Positions 6,834-14,813 of a DNA stretch of 48,789 bases are shown piece by piece. Every line of letters starts with the position of its first letter. The first letter of the stretch is position 1. The translations under genes were made by a program, and so were the position numbers. The DNA is from a gamma proteobacterium endosymbiont of Lamellibrachia anaximandri (GTDB lineage Bacteria > Pseudomonadota > Gammaproteobacteria > Chromatiales > Chromatiaceae). The stretch covers positions 1-48,789 of the forward strand of contig JAESPD010000027.1 in assembly GCA_016756855.1 (NCBI GenBank), given 5' to 3'. Below the pieces are notes generated by a model. That model made no database searches and was not told where the DNA came from. It saw nothing but the letters and a program-made list of their open reading frames with translations.

Positions 6834-7829
6834 TTACTGCCAGGGACGATAGTAGGGGCCGAGAGTGGTGGTGGCGCCTTCCGACACCTTGCCCAATTCA
6901 CGATTCCATTCGGCCCGGGCGGAGAATCTGTCAGGATTCTGCTTACAGGCATCGATTGCCTGGCGCCAGACTCGCGTGACCTGCGCCACATAGGCAGGAC
7001 TGCGTTGCCGTCCCTCGATCTTGATTGCCTCGATGCCGGCTGTTTGCAGTTCAGGTAGCAGCTCCAGCGTATTGAGAGAGGTGGGTTCCTCGATAGCGTA
7101 GAAGGTATTCTCGCCAACCTCAAAACGCCCCTTGCATATGGTTGGATAGCCTGCCTGCTCTTTTTTTCCATAACGATCAGTCAGGACATCGCCCAGGCGG
7201 GACTCCATGCCCTGAGGGGTCTCTTTGTAGGTGACGAATTTGGCTGGAGAGCAGGCCCCGCAGGTGTTGGGGGATTCTCCGGTGACATAGGATGAGAGGA
7301 TGCAGCGACCCTCCACCATCACGCAGAGGCTGCCAAAACCAAAAATCTCGATGCCGACAGGGCTGTTCTCCACCACGTTTTTCACCTGGCTGAGGGAGAG
7401 TACCCGGGGCAGCACAGCACGTTTGATGCCGAAGTTTTCCTGATAGAAACGCAGTGCCTCATAATTTGTACTTGAGGCCTGTACCGATAGGTGCAGGTTG
7501 AGATCCGGCCAGCGGTTACTGGCGTAGTCGAGTACACCGATATCCGCGCAGATCAGCGCATCCACGCCGAGACGGGCGGCAGTGTCCACAGCAGCCTGCC
7601 AGCGTTCCCAGCCATCCGGGCGTGGATAGGTGTTGATTGCCAAAAAGACCCGAACGCCTTTGCGACGCGCATAGACGATGCCGTCGGTAGCCCGCTTCTC
7701 GTTGAAATTCAGGCCCGGGAAATGGCGGGCATTGGTATCGTCCCGCAGGCCGATATAGACCGCATCAGCGCCGTTGTCCACGGCAGCTTTGAGTGAAGGC
7801 AGGTTGCCGGCAGGGCAGACCAGTTCCAT
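6834..7829 (-). CDS. ubiU: UbiU, U32-family iron-sulfur protein, partner of UbiV
   Basis: A 331-residue U32-family protein starting MELVCPAGNLPSLKAAVDNG. Cysteines C169, C176, C193 and C232 coincide in number with the [4Fe-4S] ligands of E. coli UbiU. A ribosome binding site (GAGGA) precedes the ATG at 7829. The product pairs with UbiV in the oxygen-independent hydroxylation steps of ubiquinone synthesis. The gene follows two radical SAM genes on the same strand with a 27-base gap. The operon is headed by a strong FNR-like box at 9435-9448, consistent with anaerobic induction. Confidence 0.95.
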   Translation of the reverse strand: MELVCPAGNLPSLKAAVDNGADAVYIGLRDDTNARHFPGLNFNEKRATDGIVYARRKGVRVFLAINTYPRPDGWERWQAAVDTAARLGVDALICADIGVLDYASNRWPDLNLHLSVQASSTNYEALRFYQENFGIKRAVLPRVLSLSQVKNVVENSPVGIEIFGFGSLCVMVEGRCILSSYVTGESPNTCGACSPAKFVTYKETPQGMESRLGDVLTDRYGKKEQAGYPTICKGRFEVGENTFYAIEEPTSLNTLELLPELQTAGIEAIKIEGRQRSPAYVAQVTRVWRQAIDACKQNPDRFSARAEWNRELGKVSEGATTTLGPYYRPWQ

Positions 7830-7856
7830 ATTCGATTCCTCAGAGTGAAATATTTG

Positions 7857-8771
7857 CTATGCGACTTGTCGGCCGCTGGTACGGCGCTGACGCAATTCCT
7901 GTTCGATTGCGTTCAATACGCGCCATTTTTCCGCGCACCATGCGGGAGCCAGCAGGATATCTCTGGTGGCTGTGCCGGTGAGGCGGTGCCAGACAACGTC
8001 AGGGGGTGTCATCTCCACTAGATCTGCAGCAATAGACACATACTCATCCATAGCCATCGGCTGATAGCCACCCGCTCTCCAGGTGTTGGCCAATTGAGTA
8101 CCTTTTACCACATGCAGAGGATGTAGCTTGAGTCCATCGGTGCCCAATTCGAGCACCCGGTGTAGCGACTCATGGCAGTGGTGCGCCGACTCTTCGGGAA
8201 GCCCGGCAATCAGGTGGGTGCAGACCTTGATGCCGAGCTGTCGGGCGGCGAGAAGGGTTTTCCTGTACTCCGCAAAACCATGCCCCCTGTTGACCCGCTG
8301 TAGGGTATCGTCAAAAGCGGATTGCAGACCCAATTCCAGCCAGATCTCGGCGCCTTCATCCTGGTATCCTGCAAGCAGCTCAAGCACGGCTGTCGGCACA
8401 CAGTCAGGACGGGTGCCGATGGAGAGTCCGACTACATCCGTCTCTGCCAGCGCATCATCATAGAGCCGTTTGAGCCGACCGATTTCGTCATAGGTGTTGG
8501 TGTACGCTTGGAAATAGGCGATGTATTTCCGTGCACCGGTGCGCTTTCGGATAACCCTGCGACCGGCTTCTATCTGTGTGGCGATAGGCTTGGCTTGGCG
8601 GCCATTAGGGCTGAAGGAGACGTTATTACAAAAGGTACAGCCGCCGATGCCCTTGGTACCGTCGCGGTTGGGGCAGGTGAAGGCGGCATCGATGGCGATC
8701 TTGTGCACTCGTTCACCGTAGCGGTGCAGCAGATACTGACCGAAGGTGTTGACTTGATCCGCTAACGTCAT
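7857..8771 (-). CDS. Radical SAM protein, TIGR01212 (YhcC-like) family
   Basis: The ATG at 8771 gives 304 residues. It lies 4 bases after the upstream stop and has GAGG overlapping that stop, which argues for translational coupling; a longer frame to 8858 would overlap the upstream gene deeply. The radical SAM cluster ligands are C33, C45 and C48, spaced C-x11-C-x2-C as expected for this family rather than the usual C-x3-C-x2-C. It carries further family-typical segments (ELGLQSAFDDTLQRVNRGH; GLKLHPLHVVKGTQL). The precise reaction of YhcC-type proteins is not established. Its location directly upstream of ubiU suggests co-expression under low oxygen. Confidence 0.88.
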   Translation of the reverse strand: MTLADQVNTFGQYLLHRYGERVHKIAIDAAFTCPNRDGTKGIGGCTFCNNVSFSPNGRQAKPIATQIEAGRRVIRKRTGARKYIAYFQAYTNTYDEIGRLKRLYDDALAETDVVGLSIGTRPDCVPTAVLELLAGYQDEGAEIWLELGLQSAFDDTLQRVNRGHGFAEYRKTLLAARQLGIKVCTHLIAGLPEESAHHCHESLHRVLELGTDGLKLHPLHVVKGTQLANTWRAGGYQPMAMDEYVSIAADLVEMTPPDVVWHRLTGTATRDILLAPAWCAEKWRVLNAIEQELRQRRTSGRQVA

Positions 8772-8775
8772 CGCC

Positions 8776-9375
8776 TCAGCCGACCCGGTCCAGAACGCGC
8801 CGGCGGAAGTTGACGCCAAGTTCCTGGGCAAGGGTTTCACAGGCCTGTATATCCACACCCTCCAGTCCGTCGATGGCAGTGGCGGTAACCTCGGAGATGA
8901 AGCGCGGGGCGGCTTTCAGAAACTCCAACATCGCCTCATAAGAACCCGGCAGATTGGGGCAGCAGTGTAAATCATAGACTGCTTTATTCTGTGCGTTCAT
9001 CGAGACAGAGAGGGCATCGACGCACTCACCCAGAGCCGGCAGGGTGTCTTTTTTATGTACAAGGTTGGATAGTCCGTCGGTATTGACCCGCACACGTGTG
9101 CCCCGGGCCTTGACTGCACGAGCCACGTCCAGCAACACATTCAGCCGCAGGGTGGGCTCGCCGAAACCGCAGAAGACAACCTCGTCGTACTGTTCCGGAG
9201 CGCCGATGGCGTCGATTACCTCCTCTGCGCCAGGACGGTGGTTCATGGTGAGATCGAACTCATGCACCTGCATGCTGCCCTGAGTTTTAGGGCAGAAGGC
9301 GCACTCCAGGGTGCAACGGTCAGTGATGCTGACGTAACGGCTGTTGCCGATTGTATAGGCGATCTGTTGAGTCAC
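8776..9375 (-). CDS. TatD-associated-type radical SAM protein (short, ~200 residues)
   Basis: A 199-residue protein read from a GTG start at 9375. The radical SAM motif C-x3-C-x2-C is at CTLECAFC near residues 22-29, and a glycine-rich segment (VVFCGFGEPTLR) binds SAM. The whole resembles the short radical SAM proteins often found next to TatD nucleases, although no tatD is in this window. It is the first gene of the run leading to ubiU and ubiV. The start lacks a clear ribosome binding site. The substrate is unknown. Confidence 0.8.
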   Translation of the reverse strand: MTQQIAYTIGNSRYVSITDRCTLECAFCPKTQGSMQVHEFDLTMNHRPGAEEVIDAIGAPEQYDEVVFCGFGEPTLRLNVLLDVARAVKARGTRVRVNTDGLSNLVHKKDTLPALGECVDALSVSMNAQNKAVYDLHCCPNLPGSYEAMLEFLKAAPRFISEVTATAIDGLEGVDIQACETLAQELGVNFRRRVLDRVG

Positions 9376-9434
9376 AAGTGGATAAGTTGTCTATGCTAAA
9401 CCGACGTATCCTATCGGCTCGTCCGGGCTGAACA

Positions 9435-9448
9435 ATGATCTGAATCAA
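9435..9448. promoter_or_regulatory. FNR/ANR-like box at the head of the radical SAM-ubiU-ubiV operon
   Basis: On the minus strand the sequence is TTGAT-TCAG-ATCAT, matching TTGAT-N4-ATCAA at 9 of 10 positions. A TAGGAT hexamer lies about 30 bases from its centre toward the gene, the spacing of a class II FNR promoter centred near -41. The box is 60 bases upstream of the GTG at 9375. Anaerobic activation of ubiUV by FNR is known in E. coli, which fits. Confidence 0.65.
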
Positions 9449-9452
9449 GCAT

Positions 9453-10928
9453 TTAGCGGGTCAGTTCCTGCATGGCACGACGGCATCTGGCTTTGAAATT
9501 ATTGAACTGATCCGTATTCAGGCTCCCGCCAGCGCAGCCCGCGTCAGCATAGAATACACCAATTGGCTTGTCTTTGATGAAGATGGATATGATGAAAAAG
9601 CCACTGCTGCAGACGACTCGAACGACCGATTCCGGGATCGAAGGCAGGTATTTTACCAGGTTGTCCGGGTTCAGCCACAAGGCTTGGGGTTTCTTTATCA
9701 ATATTGAAAAGAGATTGGGGGAGTGCAGGTCGACCTCGAAGGGTTTTAATGAAGCGCCGTAGCTATTGTCCACGACAAATCGTGCCTTCAGTGTTTTTCG
9801 GTCTGGGGAGAGCATGGCGAACATAGCCCTCTCCAGACCGTGCTCATCACACAGGGCATGGAGGGTGCGGGTCAGAAGCGCCTGTAAGGGATTGGTTTTT
9901 GGTTTTGCCTGTGGTGATTTGCCGTCAGTGGGAGGAGGTTTCACTGCCGGACGATTTCCCTGGGGTTGCTCGATCTTTGTCACTGGCAGCTGGGGTTTTA
10001 CCTTCCTCGTTACGCCGGTCTGGAGCAACCTGAATGCAGGTAGCGGCAGGGGAAGTGACTGCAACTGGTTGGCTGCAGTTACAGCCAGTTGATGCAGGTA
10101 GGTGGATGCTTGTGCTTCACTGATGCCGATGAATTCAGCCAGCAGCTCCAGTTTGTCACTGGCATCATGGCTGTTCCAGTCCGAGGCCGTGGCTCTGGCA
10201 ACAGCAGCAGCCATCATCACTGTCAGAGGGCGTGGCTGATAGCTGCTGAAGAGGCCTTGGGACTCTTGTACCAGCTCTGGAAGTTCCCAACGGTTGCCCA
10301 GTCCCAAGTTCAACTCTTCCAAGGTGAATCCCAGTACTTCCAGCGCGGCATCCTCGTGCCCGTCACCCTGTCTGATGCGCGCCTGCATATTTTTCATGGT
10401 GTCGGGCTCTGCGACCCAGAGCGCCATTTCGCCAATATCGTGCAGCAGCGCGGCATTGGCAAATGCTTCCGGATGGCGATGTCCCAAACGTTCTGCGAGA
10501 TTTGCAGCATAGATGGCGGCATGTGCGGCTCTGCTGTAGCAATCGAGGAGTCCGTGTCTCGGTGGAGCCTTGAGCAGATCTTCAAGAACCGGCAACTCAC
10601 GAGTCGTGCGTTCGATGGCTTCCATACCGAGCAAGGGGATGGCATTGGCGATTTTTGTAACGGGCTCTCGCGATTTGTTCGGTAAGCCATTGAGTTGTCG
10701 GAAGATGGCCAGACTGAATCCAGGGTCGCGTTCTATCAGTTTACTGATGGCGGCGTGACTGCCTGAAACGCTGTTCAGTACCTCTCTAACCTGTTTTAGA
10801 GTGTGCCTCAGTGCCGGTAGTGGGTCAGTATGGAGACGGCGTACCCAGTCATTGACGGAATCGGACATCGCGCTTGAGGTTCCTGCGGTTGGAATTGTCT
10901 GTATTCTAGCGGTTGGAGTTGTTTGCAT
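9453..10928 (-). CDS. HDOD-domain signalling protein with C-terminal sensor-like domain
   Basis: Up to 491 residues. The N-terminal half (about 25-240) is an HDOD domain: LPALRHTLKQVREVLN begins it, and HDIGEMALWV around residue 160 is its degenerate HD-like centre. A Pro/Lys-rich linker follows (about 320-350). The C-terminal 140 residues look like a GAF-type or related regulatory domain. HDOD proteins take part in signalling cascades, for example in motility and biofilm control, but the partners here are unknown. A second ATG at 10868 (MSDSVNDWVRR) may be the real start, because the extra N-terminus is a low-complexity repeat of T/P/I residues and neither site has a strong ribosome binding site. 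Confidence 0.8.
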   Translation of the reverse strand: MQTTPTARIQTIPTAGTSSAMSDSVNDWVRRLHTDPLPALRHTLKQVREVLNSVSGSHAAISKLIERDPGFSLAIFRQLNGLPNKSREPVTKIANAIPLLGMEAIERTTRELPVLEDLLKAPPRHGLLDCYSRAAHAAIYAANLAERLGHRHPEAFANAALLHDIGEMALWVAEPDTMKNMQARIRQGDGHEDAALEVLGFTLEELNLGLGNRWELPELVQESQGLFSSYQPRPLTVMMAAAVARATASDWNSHDASDKLELLAEFIGISEAQASTYLHQLAVTAANQLQSLPLPLPAFRLLQTGVTRKVKPQLPVTKIEQPQGNRPAVKPPPTDGKSPQAKPKTNPLQALLTRTLHALCDEHGLERAMFAMLSPDRKTLKARFVVDNSYGASLKPFEVDLHSPNLFSILIKKPQALWLNPDNLVKYLPSIPESVVRVVCSSGFFIISIFIKDKPIGVFYADAGCAGGSLNTDQFNNFKARCRRAMQELTR

Positions 10929-11003
10929 ACTAATGGAGCGGCGGAGGAGAGGGAATCTTTATGCTTTATTCTCCTGCTCCCTAACCTGCAGAAATTGCGC
11001 TGG

Positions 11004-11032
11004 TTGCGGAGAATCCCCCCTCTATGTAAAAT
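11004..11032 (+). promoter_or_regulatory. Sigma-70-type promoter for the rpsF operon
   Basis: TTGCGG (11004-11009) and TAAAAT (11027-11032) are separated by exactly 17 bases. The predicted start is near 11039, leaving a leader of about 80 bases before rpsF. No comparable promoter lies nearer the gene. Confidence 0.6.
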
Positions 11033-11039
11033 GCGCGGT

Positions 11040-11120
11040 TTTCCCGGTGCCCGATATCCGGGTGCCACTCCTTGCTTCACCGCAAATGCGGGAGGCTGCC
11101 TATGACCGAAAGGAGAAACA
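11040..11120 (+). promoter_or_regulatory. Structured 5' leader of rpsF, possible S6:S18 autoregulatory site
   Basis: The leader contains a small hairpin, CCCGG-loop-CCGGG, at about 11043-11066, followed by a GC-rich segment before the ribosome binding site AAAGGAG. In many bacteria the S6:S18 complex binds a hairpin in this position to repress its own operon. I cannot confirm the consensus bulge by eye, so this is a positional suggestion only. Confidence 0.3.
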
Positions 11121-11594
11121 ATGAGGCACTATGAAGTTGTGTTTCTGGTCCATCCGGACCAGAGCGAGCAGGTCCCTGCCATGATCGAGCGTTATCGCGC
11201 TGGTATCGAAGCCACAGAGGGTGTGATACACCGTTTGGAGGACTGGGGGCGTCGTCAGATGGCCTATCCCATCAACAAAATCCACAAAGCGCACTATGTA
11301 ATGATGAACATAGAGTGCGGCAGAGAAGCACTGAATGAGCTTGAGAGCGCATTTCGCTTCAATGATGCGGTATTGCGCAACATGATTATCTGTCGCGATG
11401 AAGCCGTCACTGAGCCCTCGCACCTGGCCAAGTCCCAGGATGAAGGCGAAGAGTCTTCCGGTGATAAGCGCAGAGAGTCTGCCGGTGATAAGCCTAGAGA
11501 GTCTGCCGGTGATAAGCCTAGAGAGTCTGCGGGTGATAAACCCAGCGAGTCTACGGGCGAGAAGCCCGAAGAAGCTTCTGCGGACGCAAAATAA
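11121..11594 (+). CDS. rpsF: 30S ribosomal protein S6 with tandem-repeat C-terminal tail
   Basis: A 157-residue protein. The first 100 residues are ordinary S6 ([38 protein letters not shown]), which binds S18 and 16S rRNA in the platform of the 30S subunit. The tail is unusual: five consecutive octapeptides of the type ESAGDKPR are encoded by 24-base tandem repeats (11451-11570), then EASADAK. E. coli S6 also has an acidic tail, to which RimK adds glutamates, but not this repeat. A strong ribosome binding site (AAAGGAG) precedes the ATG. The gene heads rpsF-rpsR-DUF2232-rplI. Confidence 0.96.
   Translation: MRHYEVVFLVHPDQSEQVPAMIERYRAGIEATEGVIHRLEDWGRRQMAYPINKIHKAHYVMMNIECGREALNELESAFRFNDAVLRNMIICRDEAVTEPSHLAKSQDEGEESSGDKRRESAGDKPRESAGDKPRESAGDKPSESTGEKPEEASADAK
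11451..11570 (+). repeat. Five 24-bp tandem repeats inside rpsF
   Basis: Units start at 11451, 11475, 11499, 11523 and 11547. Units 2 and 3 are identical (GAGTCTGCCGGTGATAAGCC plus TAGA), and the outer ones carry a few substitutions. The unit length is a multiple of three, so copy-number change would keep the reading frame. Confidence 0.95.
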
Positions 11595-11623
11595 CTCACA
11601 GGATTATCAAGAGGATATAGACT

Positions 11624-11848
11624 ATGGCGCGTTATTTTCGTCGTAAAAAGTACTGCCGTTTTACTGCTGAAGGCATCACAGAGATCGATTACAAGGATCT
11701 CAATCTGCTGAAAGCCTACGTTAGCGAGAGCGGCAAGATTGTGCCGAGCCGGATTACCGGTACCAAGGCTAAGTATCAACGTCAGCTGGCTACTGCCATC
11801 AAGCGGGCTCGCTTCCTGGCGTTGCTGCCATACACTGACGCGCACTGA
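11624..11848 (+). CDS. rpsR: 30S ribosomal protein S18
   Basis: A 74-residue S18 of normal length ([17 protein letters not shown]... [20 protein letters not shown]). It forms a heterodimer with S6 in the platform of the 30S subunit. GAGG lies upstream at suitable distance. It follows rpsF by 29 bases with no priB gene between them. Confidence 0.98.
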   Translation: MARYFRRKKYCRFTAEGITEIDYKDLNLLKAYVSESGKIVPSRITGTKAKYQRQLATAIKRARFLALLPYTDAH

Positions 11849-11879
11849 GGTATCTGACTAACCAGCAGGAGAAGTCTGA

Positions 11880-12782
11880 ATGAAGGGGTTGGCATCCTTT
11901 GTGATGCGGGGGCCTTCCCAGGCGGTGATGGTAACCACCGTGCTGGCGATGCTCTCTTTGATACTGCCCCTGCTTGGGATTTTGAGTGCGGCGGCCGTGG
12001 GTCTCGTGACTCTGCGTCAAGGGGCGAGTGCAGGACTGAAGATCAGTCTGTTTGCGACCATCGCTTGCGGAGCCATGATGTGGGTTGCATTTGGTAATCC
12101 TCTGCCGTCATTGGGTTTTCTGTTACTCCAGTGGTTACCGCTTTGTCTGCTGGGGGTGATGCTGAGACGCAATCGCTCTTTAAGCCTGACGATTCAGACG
12201 GCACTGGCTTTCGGAGTGCTGGCCATTGTGGCGCAGTACCTGATGTTCGGCGACCCGGTGGCTCAGTGGAAAGAGCAGCTTCAGCCGCTGGCTGAGCAGT
12301 TTGAGCAAGCCGGTCTGTTCGACTCGACCCAGAGTGGGGAAGTGGTCGAACGCATGGCGGGATGGATGGCCGGAGTGATTGCGGCCGGCATCTTCCTGCA
12401 ACTGGCGTTCAGTCTCTTTCTGGCGCGATGGTGGCAGGCCCTGCTGTTCAACCCGGGAGGGTTCCAGGAGGAGTTTCACCGCTTCCGGCTGCAGAAAGCT
12501 TTCGCGGTGCTCGGTATCCCCGTATTGGTGGTGCTGCTGGTGCCTGCGGAACAGACGCCTGAGCTGGCACGCTACCTGGGGTTGCTGTTGATGGCAATTC
12601 TGTTTCTGCAGGGGCTGGCGGTGGCGCATGGCAGCCTGGCTGGGCGATCTTCGGGGCGGCTCTGGCTGGTTGGTTTGTACTTTTTGTTGATTGTTTTGAT
12701 GCCACAGTTCGTGATGGTTTTGACGACCATTGGATTGATGGACATCTGGGTAGATTTTCGTGTTCGGTTTGCAAAGAAATGA
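11880..12782 (+). CDS. DUF2232 multi-pass membrane protein
   Basis: A 300-residue integral membrane protein with about eight hydrophobic segments, preceded by a good ribosome binding site (AGGAGAA). It belongs to the DUF2232/YybS-like group, regularly placed between rpsR and rplI in gammaproteobacteria. Its function is not known. It is in the same operon as the ribosomal protein genes, with 31- and 45-base gaps on either side. Confidence 0.8.
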   Translation: MKGLASFVMRGPSQAVMVTTVLAMLSLILPLLGILSAAAVGLVTLRQGASAGLKISLFATIACGAMMWVAFGNPLPSLGFLLLQWLPLCLLGVMLRRNRSLSLTIQTALAFGVLAIVAQYLMFGDPVAQWKEQLQPLAEQFEQAGLFDSTQSGEVVERMAGWMAGVIAAGIFLQLAFSLFLARWWQALLFNPGGFQEEFHRFRLQKAFAVLGIPVLVVLLVPAEQTPELARYLGLLLMAILFLQGLAVAHGSLAGRSSGRLWLVGLYFLLIVLMPQFVMVLTTIGLMDIWVDFRVRFAKK

Positions 12783-12827
12783 AAACCGGCTGAGAAAGAC
12801 ATTTGACCTTATTTAAGGGTGAGAACA

Positions 12828-13277
12828 ATGGAAATTATTCTGTTGCAGAAAGTTGATAACCTGGGAAACCTGGGTGACAAAGTAAACGTGAAGTCAGGCT
12901 TTGGTCGGAACTTCCTTATTCCTTCCGGCCGTGCCGTACCGGCTACTGTTGATAATCTGGCGGCTTTTGAGGCGCGTCGTGCTGAGCTGGAAAAGGATGC
13001 TGCCGAAAAGCTGGCTTCAGCCGAATCCCGCAAAGAGAAGCTGGAGACGCTCTCCATCAGCATCAGCCAAAAGGCGGGTGATGAGGGCAAGCTCTTTGGT
13101 TCCGTCGGTACTGCCGATATTACAGCCGCTGTCGAGGCTGCAGGTGGCGAGATTTCGAAGCAGGAAGTTCGTCTGCCGAACGGCCCCTATCGTGTTGCTG
13201 GCGAATATGAGGTGGACATCCATCTGCATACCGACGTCAACGCGGTTATCAAGCTGACGATCGTTCCCGAAGAGTAA
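12828..13277 (+). CDS. rplI: 50S ribosomal protein L9
   Basis: The ATG at 12828 gives 149 residues starting [19 protein letters not shown], the classical L9 N-terminus; a start 9 bases earlier adds MRT and is less likely. The N-terminal rRNA-binding domain, the long connecting helix (about 42-75) and the C-terminal domain are all present. L9 binds 23S rRNA near the L1 stalk. A GC-rich hairpin terminator follows at 13299-13329. Confidence 0.97.
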   Translation: MEIILLQKVDNLGNLGDKVNVKSGFGRNFLIPSGRAVPATVDNLAAFEARRAELEKDAAEKLASAESRKEKLETLSISISQKAGDEGKLFGSVGTADITAAVEAAGGEISKQEVRLPNGPYRVAGEYEVDIHLHTDVNAVIKLTIVPEE

Positions 13278-13298
13278 GCTCTCTCGGCGTTTTAGCAC

Positions 13299-13329
13299 TG
13301 CCCCGGCCGGTCACGCACTCGCCGGGGCA
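13299..13329 (+). terminator. Probable terminator after rplI
   Basis: TGCCCCGGC and GCCGGGGCA form a perfect 9-bp stem around a 13-base loop, followed by a T-rich but interrupted tract. It separates the ribosomal protein genes from dnaB, which begins 78 bases further on. Confidence 0.6.
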
Positions 13330-13406
13330 TTCGTGTTTGTGGCGTACTGAAAATCGCTCGCCTTGGATGGTAAGATGTCAGCCCGATTACAGCCTGCGTG
13401 AGACAA

Positions 13407-14813
13407 ATGTCTGAACCCGACTATCCACAAGAGATTGCCGATTATCCGGATCATGCCGCTGAAGCCCTGAAGGTACCGCCACATTCGATTCAGGGTGAAC
13501 AGTCGGTATTGGGGGCGCTGATGCTCGATAATGCTACCTGGGATCAGGTAGCAGACCTGGTGGTGCAGGATGATTATTATCGCAAGGAGCATCGACTGAT
13601 CTTCGGGGCTATTGCCTCGCTTGCAGAGAATAGCCAGCCTTTTGACGTAGTTACCCTGGCCGAGACCCTGGAGCAACAAGGGGTCTTGGAGGATGCGGGC
13701 GGTCTGCCCTACCTGGTTCGTCTGGTTGAAGAGACTCCCAGCGCGGCTAATATCAAGTCCTACGCCCGTATCGTGCGTGAATACTCTGTGATGCGGCACT
13801 TGATCTCCGTCGGTACGGAGATTTCAGATAGCGCCTTTCATCCACAGGGCCGGGACTCGGCAGAGTTGCTGGATAATGCCGAGCGCAAGGTTTTCGAGAT
13901 TGCGGAACAGCGCTCCAAAGGCGGCGGGGGGTTCAGTCCGATCAAGTCACTGCTGACCAAGGCAGTAGATCGGATCGAGGCGCTGTTCCAGCAGGACGAA
14001 CCGATCACCGGTGAAAGCACGGGTTTCACCGATTTTGACGCAATGACCTCAGGGCTGCAGCCCGCAGACCTGATTATCGTCGCCGGCCGGCCCTCCATGG
14101 GCAAGACCACTTTTGCCATGAATGTTGCAGAGAATGTGGCGATCAAGGGAAAAAAAGCGGTCGCCGTCTTCAGCATGGAGATGCCGGGGGATTCGCTGGC
14201 GATGCGCATGATGTCCTCCCTGGGACACATCGATCAGCTGCGGGTTCGTACCGGCAAGCTGGAGGATGACGAGTGGCCTCGCCTGACTTCCGCGGTCAGT
14301 ATGTTGGCGGAGACCAAGCTGTTTATCGATGATACCCCTGCCATGTCGCCAACCGAGGTGCGAGCCCGCGCCAGGCGCCTCAAGCGGGAAAATCCCGATC
14401 TGGGGTTGATCGTGCTCGACTATCTGCAGCTGATGCAGGCACCGGGTGAGGGGGATAACCGCACCAATGAGATATCTGCGATCTCCCGCTCTCTCAAGGC
14501 ATTGGCCAAAGAGTTGTCGGTGCCTGTCATGGCGCTGTCACAGCTCAATCGAAGCCTGGAGTCTCGCACCAATAAACGTCCCATCATGTCAGACCTGCGT
14601 GAATCTGGGGCCATCGAGCAGGATGCGGATTTGATCGTCTTCATCTATAGGGATGAGGTCTACAATGAAGACAGTCCGGACAAGGGTTTGGCGGAGATCA
14701 TTATCGGCAAACAGCGTAATGGCCCCATCGGTACCACGCGTCTCACTTTTCTCGGAAAATATACGAAGTTCGAAAACTACATCGATGATGGCTATGGCGA
14801 CGAGGGTTATTGA
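13407..14813 (+). CDS. dnaB: Replicative DNA helicase DnaB
   Basis: The ATG at 13407 gives 468 residues; an in-frame GTG 9 bases earlier is less likely. The N-terminal domain starts near PPHSIQGEQSVLGALMLDN. The RecA-like helicase domain carries Walker A GRPSMGKTT and the Walker B region LIVLDYLQLM, then an Arg/Gln-rich C-terminal motif. DnaB is the hexameric 5'-3' helicase of the replication fork. No intein is present and the length is normal. The stop codon overlaps the start of alr. Confidence 0.98.
   Translation: MSEPDYPQEIADYPDHAAEALKVPPHSIQGEQSVLGALMLDNATWDQVADLVVQDDYYRKEHRLIFGAIASLAENSQPFDVVTLAETLEQQGVLEDAGGLPYLVRLVEETPSAANIKSYARIVREYSVMRHLISVGTEISDSAFHPQGRDSAELLDNAERKVFEIAEQRSKGGGGFSPIKSLLTKAVDRIEALFQQDEPITGESTGFTDFDAMTSGLQPADLIIVAGRPSMGKTTFAMNVAENVAIKGKKAVAVFSMEMPGDSLAMRMMSSLGHIDQLRVRTGKLEDDEWPRLTSAVSMLAETKLFIDDTPAMSPTEVRARARRLKRENPDLGLIVLDYLQLMQAPGEGDNRTNEISAISRSLKALAKELSVPVMALSQLNRSLESRTNKRPIMSDLRESGAIEQDADLIVFIYRDEVYNEDSPDKGLAEIIIGKQRNGPIGTTRLTFLGKYTKFENYIDDGYGDEGY

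Noticed and set aside
11451-11570. 24-base repeats considered as a CRISPR or regulatory array
   Set aside because: They are contiguous, in frame and translated as the tail of S6.
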